The position numbers and the translations under genes were made by a program. Under the pieces are notes generated by a model. It worked only from the letters and a program-made list of their open reading frames with translations. It made no database searches and was not told the origin of the DNA. From NCBI RefSeq assembly GCF_019703515.2, contig NC_059348.1, forward strand, positions 22,492,156 to 22,556,155: DNA of 64,000 nucleotides, in the 5' to 3' direction. Position 1 is the stretch's first letter. Every line of letters begins with the position of its first letter. The DNA comes from Myxocyprinus asiaticus (Eukaryota > Chordata > Actinopteri > Cypriniformes > Catostomidae). This document shows, piece by piece, positions 9,775 to 23,157 of the stretch.

Positions 9775-10464
9775 AATAAATTTTAGAGAGTTGGTTCATT
9801 TGGATGATTTATTTTACCTCTTTTGTTAAAAAAATATTTACAGATTCATTTAAATGTTTCTGGAACATTTTATGTAATTTATTTTAATGAAACAATTATT
9901 TAAATTAAGAGGCTTCCACAATATTCGTGTCAAAGTTGCGAATGCATTGAGCTTTATTGAGTGAAGTGTCATCAACATTACCCCCAGGACCACGCTGTGC
10001 ATCCGTAGAAAGTTGCAGTGATGTGCTCAAAGTTTAAACTATTTAAAATTTGATCCCATTGTTGCTGACCTTTAGAAGTGTCAGGCAATGTTTGATGGTC
10101 AGTTTGCATAATGTAAGTTTGAAAAGCATATCTTTGTTATGAAAGGTTCAACTTTGCTCCAAACCTAGTGATTTTTTTCATATATGATTTTGCCTCACTA
10201 AAGATGTCTAAGAGTACATAGCAACAAGAAATATTTTGAGATATTGTGTGTCTCACAATTCCTTTTTATTAATTAAAATTCACCCAAAAATTTCAGAGCA
10301 TCCCAAGACATCTTTATTAATTTAATTTTACCACAAGCATCCCGAGATGTTCAAAGAGTTATCTATGTCACGTTCTGAAATAAACGTATCATAGCGATTA
10401 TCCAAAAATAGAAAATAAGGAATCTGCAAAGCTCCCATAAACAGGATTATAAATAGATAAGTAG
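9204..10464. other. Non-coding stretch with (CT)n
   Basis: A T-run at 9646-9660 and a (CT)n run at 9717-9772. No element or gene recognised otherwise. Confidence 0.6.
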
Positions 10465-10496
10465 TGACGTTTCGAGCATACCGCTCTTCCTCAGAC
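10465..10496 (-). ncRNA. Hammerhead-ribozyme-like core
   Basis: On the minus strand the order is CTGAGGA (10494-10488), a GAGC/GCTC stem with a five-base loop, CGAAAC (to 10469), then GTC (10468-10466). This matches the hammerhead core CUGANGA - stem II - GAAA - NUH. Stem I shows only about two pairs and stem III would be AC/GU without a loop, so a monomer is unlikely to fold; short-stem-III hammerheads of Penelope-like elements are thought to act as dimers. The motif may be a relic of such an element. Activity is not shown. Confidence 0.4.
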
Positions 10497-10499
10497 GCA

Positions 10500-12883
10500 T
10501 CATATTGTATCATCATGATTGCCAGGCCTTTTTTTCAGTTCTAAGCCCAAATGCATGTTTTCAATATTTACTGCACACCTCCAGCTTTTTTGCCAAGCAA
10601 ACTCGTAAAAGAACTTTTCTGTGATGCTATCTGCAACACTTTTCATGTAGAGTTCAAAGCTGTGCTTGAAGCTGGCATTTAGTGGTGCGTTGAATTGCTG
10701 ACTTGAGTCGTGTGGAAGGTATTGCACCTTAATTCAGTATAACTTTAATATAGTTAACTATTTTTTGAATTAGTAGCTTTTAGTATGGTCAACAATGTTT
10801 TCTAAACTGTAGCTTGACTGTGCTTGAATTACTATAAATTAAGCTTATAGCTTGGCATCAACCATGTCAAAGTAGTTTCCTAAACACTGATTACTATATT
10901 TAAACTGTGTCAATATAACTATGAATAAATATTGTGAATCAAATTAACTCATATATACCAGTATTTGCATTATCTCTTCACCAGCAGCCATTCATTCACC
11001 TGGGCTACATTTGAACACTCCCACTGTGAGACCCATTATGGGGATATGCAGACTCTGTCTCTAAAGATGTTAAAATATGTAATCCATGGGAATCTTTGCA
11101 TAGGCTTATAGGATTTATGCTTGCAGAATATAAACTGGTTTCCACAGAACTTGACTGGAAAATATTGCTACTGGATATCAGTTTTCATAATTATATTCCA
11201 TGGTACCTCTCTTAGTCCCAAGGTGCCCAGAAGTTAATAAACTGTATTTCACCCTTTTATAGGAGACAGGTGATAATTCACCACATTTATATCTTATGTC
11301 AAAGGCGGTAATTATTATGATTCTAGTATCAGTCTAATGCATATTCACAGCCTCATTGCTCATTCAGAGAGCATCGCCCTGTTGTGTATTGTGTATGCAG
11401 TAAATAAATGCAAATATCCACTGAGTGTTGCACTTGTGGACTGTAATGATTCCTTTGTTCTTCTATTCCTTACAAACCTATTATAAGAGAAAAACTTTTA
11501 TGTGATATTGTGAAGTTAAGACAATTTACATGTATCTTCCCTGGAACAATACATTAAAATAAAATAACGATGATAATAATAATAATACAAAAAAACAATG
11601 CCACAGATGTTCAACAACAAAGCTACAGATATTTGCAAAAATACAGTTTACAAATTCACTGGTTCATTTAGTCCTGGAATACATTACGGTAAACGGATTT
11701 GGCATGCTGTCCATGATACAACGGCTTGAGTACAGGACTGGGCTTGAGCTCTGAGATCCCCCCTATAAAGGTGGAAATGGGGAGGTGGAGGGATGCCAGA
11801 AGAGTCGTCAGTAGAGTGGGGGAAGCAGCTGCTTATATCATTGAGATATGATTGGCAGGCCCATATGAATAAGCTCCTCCTGAACCTTAGTTTGCAACTT
11901 AATTAAGTTTTCTTTTCTCAATGGATGTGGTTATCTCATTATCTACATATCTAAACAGTACAATGCAAGTCATAAATATTAAAATCATTAGTAACACTGT
12001 CCATCCATTTAACTGCTACATAACATTAATTAGGTTGTCCAATCTGTGGATATATTATTTTTTATCTCAGAGCAGAAATTTATTCTAGATTTAATTAGGA
12101 GCTAAACCACTGGCGAGGAAAATGATCTGTGCATTTTTTAAATGCACAAACATTTCTAAATTTATGTGAAGATACTAATCCCCAGTATTATGGTAATCCT
12201 CTGCCTGCATTAATGGTTTTAGGGGCTTTATTTATTTAAAGCCTTCACTCATAATGGTCACCATATAATTGCTTTCAGAGCAGCTAAAACAACTGTGCAC
12301 TCTCCCTAATGCAGAATGAAGAAAAAGTGAACAAAGACATGCAATAGGCATAATGTTTTTATTTATTTTTATTTATTTTTTTACAATATAGTATTACAAT
12401 TTTGACCATAACATTTTGGCTGACAGAAACTTTTACAGTAACATCAGGGTAAAATGTAAATATTTTTTCAGGACGGGCCATTGGATGTCAACATATCCTA
12501 AAAATAATTTTAGATTATCATTTACAGAGATTTTACAGAATCAGAGACCTGACATTTCTCTAATAATGAATTATACAATAAGTACGGCCCACAAATCTGA
12601 TTGGTCAAGCAGCATTCCCAGAGTGCTGATATTCAGTATAACAGCTCTGGGACGCTACAATGTTTGTATCACTTCACTTGTTTGTGGCTTTCCAAACCAG
12701 AGTATATGAGAGCAGTGCAGAAAGCTGTAGTCAGGGATTTTGATTAAATCCTGGAATAAAATCTTTTGAATCCATTCATCAAAAAGATTTGTTCCCCGAT
12801 CAGTGATTGTTCAGTGACCATTTCTGTAGATTACTTCTTTACGGCAGTAGGTGGAGATGTCTTTCATGTATTATGTGTGAGTT
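10500..12883. other. Low-copy non-coding block
   Basis: No element termini or coding frames recognised. Several AT-rich stretches with TAATTA-like sites (for example 11880-11910 and 12080-12260) look like low-copy DNA and might be regulatory. The sequence gives no proof. Confidence 0.4.
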
Positions 12884-12995
12884 ATTGAATCACCGGCACA
12901 AACAGATTTTTTAAAACACCAAAGTTGTTCACTAACTGTTTTGTTAGTGAACAACTTTGGTGTTTTAAAAAATCTGTTTATGCCGGTGATTCAAT
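12884..12995. repeat. Near-perfect palindrome, 53-bp arms, 6-base spacer
   Basis: Left arm 12884-12936 and right arm 12943-12995 are reverse complements with a single mismatch (ggcaCaaac against ggcaTaaac). The spacer is tgtttt. No target-site duplication is visible and the flanks do not continue the symmetry. Transcribed, it would form a long hairpin. Confidence 0.97.
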
Positions 12996-14718
12996 GGAGT
13001 TAAATGAGAATGATTCGCTCACATAAATTCGTTAACGAATAAAACTCAAAAACACCAATACAATCCCTACACTCTTGCTTGTATGATATTGCTTAATTAT
13101 GAAATCTACAGACCCCCAATTACACAGTTACATTTTTAGGGCTTAAACCCAGATTCCAACTGTAGCCCTATTGGCAACTTAAAAAATTAATAAGAACCAG
13201 ACTAACCAAGGAGCCATTTTAACTTTTAGATTAATTATGACCTACCCTACTCATCATTCTGAATAAAAAACACATGCAGTTTTGCCACATATCTCATGCT
13301 GCTATGCATATGGGATTATATAGCACATGTGAGGTTTTGGATGAATAACAGGAATATCTTACATTACCTCAGGGTCTTCTTAGCAGCATTTACAGGTTTG
13401 AGAAACAAAGAGTCCTTGGTGCATTCTTAACATCTGGGATTCATAGAGAATACTGACTGATTTATATAATAATTTCATTATGTTTTCATTTATTTACAAT
13501 AATAATATCATCTATTTGCATTTGTAATAAATTAAAACAGGCAATCTTTCCATCGCCCAACATCAGTGCCTGACCTAAAAGATGCTTGTGTCCCACAGCC
13601 ATGTTCCAATATACAGTGGAAATATTTTCCAGAAGAGTGAAAGCTGTTAGGCAAGACCAACTCGCTTCTAATAACAATGGTTTTGAAATAAAATACTCAT
13701 CAAGAACATATGGGTGTTTTTTGGAATGCAACATGTTTTTGGCCATATAGTAGCCTATATATCACAGTGCCTCTCTCTCACACACAAAGCTTCTTAAAGA
13801 ATCTAATTTATGTTGCAAAAATCATCTGAAAAACACAGTACCCTTAGGTCAATTGTTAAACTCATAATGGCTAAATTAGCTTTATGTAAGACACTTATAT
13901 AATCTACCCAGAGATTTAAATGTGGATAAGTGCTCTCCGTAAAAAGTCTCTTTTGATCATGTTCATGGTTATTACTTTAACGTCAGGAAAGCTCTTCAGA
14001 AGAACATCCAATGAATAACTGTAACACAGAGACCTGACAGTTCGGCAGAGCAGGCTGAAGATGAATATTGCCTGAGCTTATTCTTAATTACTGAGTGGAG
14101 ACTAATACAATTAAGTATCCAGAGGACAGTGTTCTACATAAATTACCATTAGATATAACACTTAGTCAAACACCACTAAGAAAATGAAATTAGGAGGTAA
14201 AACGCCCTATTGAAGAGAAACAAATATAAGATCAGGACAATGACTTTCAGTCTACAATGGTTCTCATTGTGTTAAACAATATGCTCCAACAAGTTGCACT
14301 GTGGTCCATATGGGAGATGTAAGTTTGAGTTGGGCTTGTGTTTTTTCATAGTCCTATTCCCTTTTTTTCCCTATTGTTTCCTGCTTCCTCTCTCACTGTC
14401 ACTATTGTTAACAGCGTGTGTAATTTCTGCACCACTGGCATAAAAAAAAAAAAAAAAAAAAAGCAATTTTTTGATAGCAGTAAAACATTTGAGTTTATAT
14501 AGAATTGTTGGATAAGACTTCATAAAGGTGTTATGAGAAGATACATATAAAGAAACTTAAGGATTGAATCCTTCCAACTTGTAAGAAAAACGCTTCTTGT
14601 TCAGATAAGTGCATCAATATCCTAAAAAAAATGTTTTATTTTGTATAGTTTTAACTCTTCTTTAAGCTGTTAGCTCACTTCTTTAACAATGTTTAGAAAA
14701 ATATGAGAAATAAAATGG
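12996..14718. other. Low-copy non-coding block
   Basis: No coding frame or element end recognised. An A-run lies at about 14443-14462. The AT-rich part at 14040-14230 has the look of single-copy sequence. Confidence 0.4.
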
Positions 14719-15831
14719 TTAAAAGAATAGTTCACCCAAAAATGAAAATTCTCTCACGATTTACTCACTCTCCTGGCATCTGTAAAGTATACTCAGACTC
14801 GAGGATGATGTTTGAACCCAAGCAGGTATTTATTGATACACAAACAAAGACAGCAGGTAAGTGATGACATGACAGTACTGGGCTGCAGTGGTGATAGTTT
14901 ACGTAATGAAGACTAATGCTGATAGAAATGGTGACTTTTCCTGAGGTGGAGGGTGTGCAACAACGACGCTTGCGTTGAGGAGATGGACACTGGAGAAGAA
15001 ACGTTTGGAGTAGAAAGTTGCTGGAGAGGAAAGGAGAGGAATCGTGGTGGTGTTTAACGCTGGAGATACAGGTAGTGAGTCTGTACACAAAATTGAGACC
15101 AGACACAGAATGGAAGGGGAGTGAGGTTTATATAGAGGGGTTGATTGATGCAATGATTGGAGGCAGGTATGGGTGATCAGTACTCAGGAGAGTGAGAGGG
15201 TTGAGTGAAATTGGTAGGTGGGTCAGAAGGATCCGTGACAGCATACCAGATGTGTATGACTTTCTTTCTTGTGCAGAACACAAACGAAGATTTTTAGAAG
15301 AATATTTCAGCACTGTAGGTCCACACAATGTAAGTGAATGGGTGCCAAAATTTTTAAGCTCTAAAATCCACATAAAGGGAGCATAAAAGTAATCCATTTA
15401 ACTCCAGTGGTTAAATCCATGTGTTCAGACACAATATGATAGGTGAGAAAACAGATCAATATTTAAGTCATTTTTTTCATAAATCATAATCATGAATTCT
15501 TCTCCCTGCCCAGTAAAGGGCGATATGCATGAAGAATGTGAATCACCACAAACAGAAGAAGGAGAATGTGAAAGTGGAGACTGACTGAGCAGGGAGGAGA
15601 ATTGATTGTAAAAAAGGACTTAAATATTGATCTGTTTCCCACTCACACCTATCATATCACTTCTGAAGATATGGATTTAACCACCAGAGTTGTCTGGAGT
15701 ACTTTTACAGAGCTGAAATATTCTTCTAAAAATCTTAATTTGTGTTAAGCAAGATATACACATCTGGGATGGTGTGAGGTTGAGTAATTCATGAGATAAT
15801 TTTTATTTTTTGGGTAAATTAACCCTTTAAA
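14719..15831. mobile_element. Foldback (palindromic) MITE interrupted by a solo LTR
   Basis: The left end 'ttaaaagaatagttcaccc...' pairs with the right end '...gggtaaattaaccctttaa', and complementarity extends far inward (for example 'gaagatttttagaagaatatttcag' at about 15286 against its complement at about 15715). The centre carries 'tctccctgcccagtaaagg'. Arms recur at 2535, 53331, 58780, 59375 and 60851. No coding capacity. The left arm is split at 14780 by the LTR. Confidence 0.85.
14781..15240 (-). mobile_element. Solo LTR (460 bp)
   Basis: On the minus strand it begins TGTCACGGATCC and ends ACTTTACA. A TATA box (TATATAAACC, about 15135-15125) and an AATAAA signal (14834-14829) are correctly spaced. 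Flanks are GCATC (14776-14780) and GCATA (15241-15245), a 5-bp target duplication with one change. The interrupted MITE arm resumes exactly after it. It arose by LTR-LTR recombination. Its sequence is unrelated to the LTR at 6459. Confidence 0.9.
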
Positions 15832-17540
15832 CAGGCTTCTTGTGTAATCATTACTTTTCTGTTTGATGTCATTTTCTGCATTCATAGCATATCACTTTCA
15901 TAAATCAAGAAGGGTCTCTGCCCTTTATTCATAATCTCACTGCTCTGTCTCGCTGATACATGCTGTGTGGTATTTACAATGACTGTGTGTTTACTCCGGA
16001 CTTTAGAAACAAGACCCAGCCAAGTTTTATTTTATCTTGAAAGTACCATTGTCTACATGAAAATAAATGTAATAAATGAGACATGTCAAACACTTAATAA
16101 TATAAAAGCATTCAATAAATAAGGCCCTACACACAACATATAAAAAGCAAGCTTGCATGCTGATGCTAAGTGTCGCAAATCCTGAATGCTTTAAGTAAAC
16201 AAAGTACAGGATGCTAGTGTTGTACATTCAAGATTCAATTTACTGTCATTCAGCATTTACACAGGTGTACAAGAGCTACAAATATTTTACAAAAGGGTAA
16301 AGATGGCAACAGAAGAACACTTACAAATGGGAGAAACAGTCAGGTAAACTTTAGTCTGCCACTGTACTTTAGCCTTTAGTTGGCCAGTCTTTATTACTCC
16401 AGTAACAAAGGGAGATATATCCGTACAGTTCCTAGATTTATCCTATAAGACGTGATGAGAATACACTCAGCTGAAGTTTTTTTTTTTTTCCTTCTATTCA
16501 TCCTGGCTAACTATGAAGCCCTTCCTTTCTCACTAAGCACTCTGGTGTCCATTCCTTTGTGTTTCTTCACCTGTTGGCCAGATTGTAGCACTATACAACT
16601 GATTGGTTACCATTTAATAATCAAAACAACAAGTTTATAAAGTATATAACTTGATAGTTTATACCAGACTTTAAATACTACACTAAACTTTATGTGGTAT
16701 TTAGTGATACTCCTTCTCCCACTGCACCGGCAGACAAATTGTTTTGATCTGTGTCTCCAGACAATATAGCGACTGTGTTTGTCGTGACGTCATTAGAATA
16801 CTATCTATAAAGCTAGAATAGGAGAAAGTATCTCAACATCGAAAAAATTACAAATTTCAGCTTTAAAAAGACCATAAATAAATAAATAATAATTGAAATA
16901 AATAAATATTATATATAAAGTGAATGCTGATGGCTCTATTTTTGTACCTGTGTTAGGTGCATTGCTATATGGTACGACCATGTGCTCCATTTTATGAAAT
17001 TTTCTTGAGAGCACAAATCCAATTCCATTTTATATGCCTGAGCATGGCACAACTGGACGTGGGTGTTAATACATGATACTATATATACAGTATAAACAGT
17101 ATATATATAGTATATATGCTTGGTGTTTGATTGGACACTGTTCGTTTCCAGTGGTGCTGGAATGCTGCATCTTATTTACTGCATCTTTAATCTCTTTTTT
17201 CTTCATGATTCATGTTAGATATCACATGATGGTTCCTCTCGATTGTTTAGGACACCGAGCTGCAAGAACCTAAATCGGAACCTATGCATACAGTACAGCC
17301 CATTTACACTAGCTACCAGCATATTTTGAATGGGCTGTCTTTATTTATCGCTGGTGCTTTGTGTGCGAATTCTCCAACCCACTTACGGCCAGACTTAGTG
17401 AATACTTGCAAAAACCCCAAACCTCCTTGTCCATATCTCCTAAATCTGCGCATATGGCATTTGCGCTTAAGATGTAGTGGTCTTAAAACAGAGCCCTGAG
17501 TGTTCTTTGTTAACAAAAAGAACATTAACTCTTGCAACCA
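15832..17540. other. Non-coding stretch
   Basis: Around 16230-16290 'caagattcaatttactgtcatt' resembles a fish retroposon tail. A TA-rich patch lies at 17070-17120. No gene recognised. Confidence 0.45.
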
Positions 17541-17640
17541 TCCATCCATCTTCTATGCAGGGTCACAGGTAATGCTGGAGCCTATCCAAGCTGTTTCGGG
17601 CCAAAAACAGAGAAACACCCTGGACAGGTGGCTACTTGCA
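17541..17640 (+). repeat. Fragment of a common fish interspersed repeat
   Basis: 'atccatccatcttctatgca' followed by 'gggtcacaggtaatgctggagcctatcc' and 'accctggacaggt' is a wording I know from widespread teleost repeats, probably a LINE 3' region. Only about 100 bases are present. Confidence 0.55.
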
Positions 17641-20600
17641 ACCAATAAGAGATATTTAATTCTTCCCTCTAAGCTAACTTTGTAAGCTTATTGTTTTCAT
17701 CAAAGAGGAGTCTAATGATACATCATTACAGATGTTACTTTTCGCAAAACTCCTTGTTAGCAAGTCAAGCTTTCTGATCTATAATCATATGAGTTTAGAA
17801 AACAAAAGCAAAATTATCCTCACAAAGAGCCACCAGTGATTTGTGTAACTAGTTTCATAACACCTGATTCATTTACATCAGTATTTACATCCGAAGTACA
17901 AGTCTGAATGAAGATAGGGTAGTGTTACTTTTGATATGTGTAGTTAGATCCATCTTTGTTCTCCCTGCCAAGGAGGAGTTCTCACCTGGGGCATGGCTGG
18001 TGCCAGTGGCCCTACCAAAGGAGAAGAACCCTGTTGTGGGATCATTCAACTGCCACAGTGATCCATCAGACAAAAGAAGAGCAATGGCCACATCAGCTTT
18101 CATCTCATCAAATCGTGCCCCCAGTGCTCCACACCCGACTGTAACCTCTTTAATATTCAGGAAATGAGCAGTCTCAGCTATCACATACTGACAGACACTA
18201 GCTGCAAGCAGTCAAAAAAGTTTAATCTCGTTATAGACTGGCATGGGTGAGTCAAATTGCCTGGGTGTCAGATGCCCGTAGAGGCCTTTCAGGTGTAGGA
18301 GTGTGGGATGGGGGCGCATCTGGAAGCTTTTAAGTGGAGCCTCTCAGATTTGGTCGTACCTTCATCCATCCCACGGCATTCTCTACAGGTCATGGGACTT
18401 AAGGAGCAAATGTCAAAGACAGGAACGTGATGCATTTGTCAGAGCATCTGAAGTTTATTGGAAGTCCCTATACTCTTTTCATGCTCCATGTTTACATGGA
18501 ATATCAAAAGTCTTGGGCAAAACATTTCATCAAAATATATTTGTTGGTGATATTTTGCTTTTAGACTCATATAGATTAGTGGTTCTCAACTGTTGAATTG
18601 AGACCCAAAAATTGGTTGCAGGCAGGTTCAAAATTTACTTTTTGCCACACCGAATTTATTGACCAAATTTACTGGTCAATAAATGTTTCTGTGAAACTGT
18701 ATTTTGAATTATTTTTATTAAAAATATACTTTTGTCCTTTTGACAAATAGACTTTTTAGCTGTTTCTACTCATAAATTTGTAAACAAACAGCACAGGTGA
18801 TCAAGTCACTTGCAGAATCATACTGTATTTGGGATGACATGGACCCATCATCTCAGCAGCCATGATTTGTTTTTTCATGTTTTCATTTCGATAGCTTAAT
18901 GCAAGGGATATTCCATATTTGTGTTGCTACATTAGGCATCCTAGCTAAACCTCTGATAGTATTTTCCATCAAGGTATAAGCTATGTGAAAAGATGCTTAA
19001 GTTTCAGCTGTTTTCTTTAGTAAACGATCTGAAGGTCTTTGATTTGAATCTTTTCTGCTGCTATATTATCATTCTTACAGGCATAAGTTGTGCAAAAAGA
19101 TGCATAAGTCTCAGTTGTGTTCCTAAGTATAAGATTTGCTTGGCTTTGATTTGAAATGTTTATGTCATGTCTTCAGAAAAGTTCATTCAACAATGTATTA
19201 TGTAGCAGTTCCAAATAAAGTTACCAGCGTGAACTGGTAAGAAAATTTATTTAATTTACTCGCCAAAGACATATTTTCTTTTTTTCAAGCATTTGGCTCT
19301 CGGCAAGTGTTATTTTTGAACCTTGGTAGCAAGTCGGCTCTCATAGGGTCACAGACTGCAAGTAAAAACATACCAATCTGATCACCGATTTTTCTTTTTA
19401 AAGTGCCCTTTGCTAAACTTTTACAAGTTATATGCTGCAGTCATATGTTTATGCCCCACACTGTTACATTACATTAAATTTACATTAATTGTAAAATGCT
19501 AACATTTATTTGAATAGAAAACAGTAATGAATAGTTCTGTTGTCATTAGTAAATATCAATATGACATACTGGCAACCAGTAAACACCATGAGAGCATAAC
19601 ACACATCAGAGATACATTAAAAAATAAGAGAGATATCTCCATTACATGCTCCAAAAACGCTTTAGTAAGAAATCATTAGCATCAATGATTTGTTTGAAGT
19701 CTTTGGCATTTTGTTGTAACACAAATCACTAACTATTAAGCAACTGCATGAAAACATGGTGCTGTTATTGAAGGTTAAACTGTTATTAGTGGTATTGTGA
19801 CAAACATGCGGTATATCTCTGATTTAAATCAAGGTTCTCACAAAATAGCACTTGGATGAGTGACTGATGAGAGATGGAGAGCACCTGGACTGGAGAACGT
19901 GTATGCAAGTGAAAGTGAACTGCAGCATGACTGTTTGTGAAATGAACGTCTCCTGAACAGACATTCAAAATCATAATTTTTCATACGAATCTACCAAGGA
20001 GTTCTATAATACCTGGAAAAATCTATCTAATAATATCTGCGATTTAAATGTTGCTTGCAATAAATTTAGTTTCGTCAGGGTACACGATTATGCTATGTTC
20101 CATTCAAGTTGGATGTGGGATATTCCTACTTGATATCTCCAACCATAAATGCATTCCATTCCCTGATATTCGGAAGATGATGTTTAAGGAAACAAAACTG
20201 CAAAGCTCCCGTTAGCTTAGCAGGTGTTTGACTCTCATAAGAGATGTCTCCTAGCAACCCAACTGATAAACAATGCTGCAATGCTAGCATTTGTGCTTCA
20301 GGTGTACAATTATCAAAAGAGATGATAATTTACCAAACTGGGCTACAATAATATGTGAACAACATGTATGTACATGTTTGTATTTTTGAGAAAATAATGC
20401 TTATGTGTGGTTTTTGAAAAAACAAAAATTTTAAGTCACTGAAATAAGGCCATATAACACATACTAAACATTTGTTCACAAGACTTTTGAGAACTGGATC
20501 TTGTAGCCTTGAGTTTTTGCTACACAATGATGTGAAAACCATCCTGATCACTCATTCATACAAAACAATATAGTCATTTAACTTTTGTAAGACACTTTTA

Positions 20601-20797
20601 GAGTTATAAAGGCCATATGCGAGGAGACATGGATGATCATGAATATTGATGTGATTCACACCTGAGGAGACAATGTGAGGAGACTTAATGATTGAATGTA
20701 TTGTTTGTAGCTTATTCACAAAATCAAGTTTAAGTTAAAAGAAGTGATCTGACTATACATTTTCTTTACATAAAGACTTTACTTAAAAACTTTAGAC
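17641..20797. other. Non-coding, unrecognised
   Basis: A 99-codon minus-strand frame at 18184-17885 is matched by open frames on the other strand and shows no domain I recognise. Nothing else in this stretch carries a signal I can name. Confidence 0.4.
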
Positions 20798-20798
20798 C

Positions 20799-21078
20799 TA
20801 CACTACCATTTAAAAGTTTTAGATCTGTAAGATTTTGTAATGTTTTTAAAAGAAGTCTCTTCTGCTCACCAAGGCTGCATTTATTTGATCCAAAATACAG
20901 CAAAAACAGTGATATTGTGAAATATTTTTACAGTTTAAAATAACTGTTTTCTATTTGAATATACTGTAAAATGCAATTTATTCCTGTGATCAAAGCTGAA
21001 TTTTCAGCATCATTACTGCAGTCTTCAGTGTCACATGGTCCTTCAGAAATCATTCTAATAGCTGATTTTCTAATATGG
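20799..21078 (+). repeat. Partial Tc1-type MITE ('cactacc...aaaagttt' terminus)
   Basis: It begins 'cactaccatttaaaagtttt' and runs through 'ctcaccaaggctgcatttat', 'gtcacatggtccttcagaaat' and 'cattctaatagctgatttt', wording typical of a high-copy cyprinid MITE. The complementary right end is missing. Confidence 0.65.
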
Positions 21079-23157
21079 GCATATTTACAGCACATTTTAC
21101 ACATTTACACCCAAACAGATATTTGCAAGCACAAGCTTCGTTGATGATAATGAGGAAGCATAAACACTAGTTAAAATCTAATCTAAACATTCATATTATT
21201 TTTATATCATATTACATATCATATTTATATCATACAGCATACAATTTAAATACCTGCTTTAGCCAAAACAACATTTAAATGTAACTAAAACTTGCCTATT
21301 AAAACATATTTCAAATTTCAATACTCTGAATCCTGGCTGACAAGTCTGGAAATAGTCCAACTAGTAAAATATGTCCATGTTTATATAAAATAGCATGTCA
21401 ACTAATGTATGTAAAACTAAAAGATTACTCATCCGAAATTGTATCCTAGGCTGGATCAAGTCGCTCTTCAAAATGCAAACGTTCTTTGTCGGAGTCCCGC
21501 ACTTCTTCTGAGGAAAATATGAACTCTTCATCACTTTCCAGGAGCTTCCTCACCTGTGTAGCATGCCATCTTCCAAACGTGCAGAAAAGTGAATGAACTT
21601 GATGCTTTTTAAGGCATTGTTGGGGGCGTTTACCATTTGCATTGATCGCCTCAGCACATTACTGTATGAATAGCGCACTCTGATGATGGGTGGGATCACA
21701 TTAGCGATAATTAGCTGAGCCAGGAGAAACTGTACATCGCTTTGTTTCACACAGATTACATTGCAGGAGAATATTTGTTTTACATTTGAATGGTTTTATT
21801 TAAAAGTAGACATTTTAAGCTTTCTTTAGACATATGTTTCATGTTTGTCTGATAAGTATTCTTGGAGTTTCAGTTCATTTTGTGATGTGTTTCAGAAAGA
21901 TGCTCGTGGAGACAGAGACGGCTGAAAGCGCACCCTGTTTATTTTCTTTATTTTACAAAAGCACAAGGTTTTTTTTGTTATTGTGAGTGTACACAAATAA
22001 AAGTAGACCCTTTATAGTTTCTAATGATGTCTTACACTTATCTGTATGCCCAAAAATGATGGAGTATTTTAAGTTGTTTCCGCTATTATGAGGAAAAAAT
22101 CCAGCAGGACGCGTCCGTCGACCCCAGAGGGTTAATATCATGTAATGTGGAAATGAACTAATTTATCGATATTACTTAATAACGTGAATGTTTATCACTT
22201 ACTTTGTACATCTCCCTGAGTGTTGACATGTTTGTGTGATATCATGCCCCTGCATCTTGGCGAAATCGGAGTTGAGAATTTCTGCATGAGAAAGATGCAT
22301 TCCATTTCACTTTTCCTAGTAGGAAGTTGTAAAATCCAACTTTACGAGTTGAATGGAGTGCAGCACTACTTTTCGAAACTTGATCCGACATTGAATGCTC
22401 AAGCAGCCTAATTTACACTTAGAAAACTCCTGATGTTGCTATAACAACGCAAAAAGCACATACCAATTTACTTGAAGTGAAAATCAGTCCTCCTTTCCTG
22501 TATAATAAATTAAGCAATCACACGGTCATGCAGAACATTTTGTGTTTTTACATCCATAAGGATCTCTTTCTAAGTGGCGATAGTGGCAGTGATCGACAGC
22601 CGACTCCTCAGCAAGATCTCACGCTCTTCGCTTTCAAATTATGTGCATCACTTAAAGCAATTGCATCAGCTAGAAGGCCTGGACCGGGACATATCCTAAA
22701 GATCACACCCACCAAGAACAAATAAATCAATCTGATTGGCTGATGAATCTGACAATCTGACTTTAGTTGCCCATTCATTTGCACTGTTGAGGGATTCTGT
22801 GGAAATTCTGAAGGCCTGAGGGGGTGGAGCTCTAACTCACGCACTGCTTTGGCTTCGGCATCAAGGAATAAATTCTGTCTGAATAAACTTTTCATTTTTC
22901 TCTATTTGTTTGTAGATTAATTAAGAATGGAAAGCGATTAAAAATACATAGGCAAAAAGGTGATTGAGAAAGAAAGAATGAAAAATATTTTCAAGATGTT
23001 CATAGAAATTAATTTTTAGTTGTCCTCCATGGATCCAACTCCCTGTGTTTATTATGCAAAAACAAATCTGCTCCAGTTTCATGCAAAGTAATTTGAAACA
23101 GCAGAAATATTGTATGCAGATTTCACCAATAAAAATGTGAGTGTAAAGTAAATAAAA
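21079..23157. other. Non-coding, unrecognised
   Basis: No clear gene. 'ccattcaagttgga' near 20100 and 'tccaactttacgagttgaatgga' near 22335 are loosely complementary and might be ends of an old element, but I could not confirm this. Confidence 0.35.

Noticed and set aside
17885..18184. 99-codon minus-strand frame with open frames opposite
   Set aside because: No domain recognised, no splice or promoter context; not enough to call a gene.
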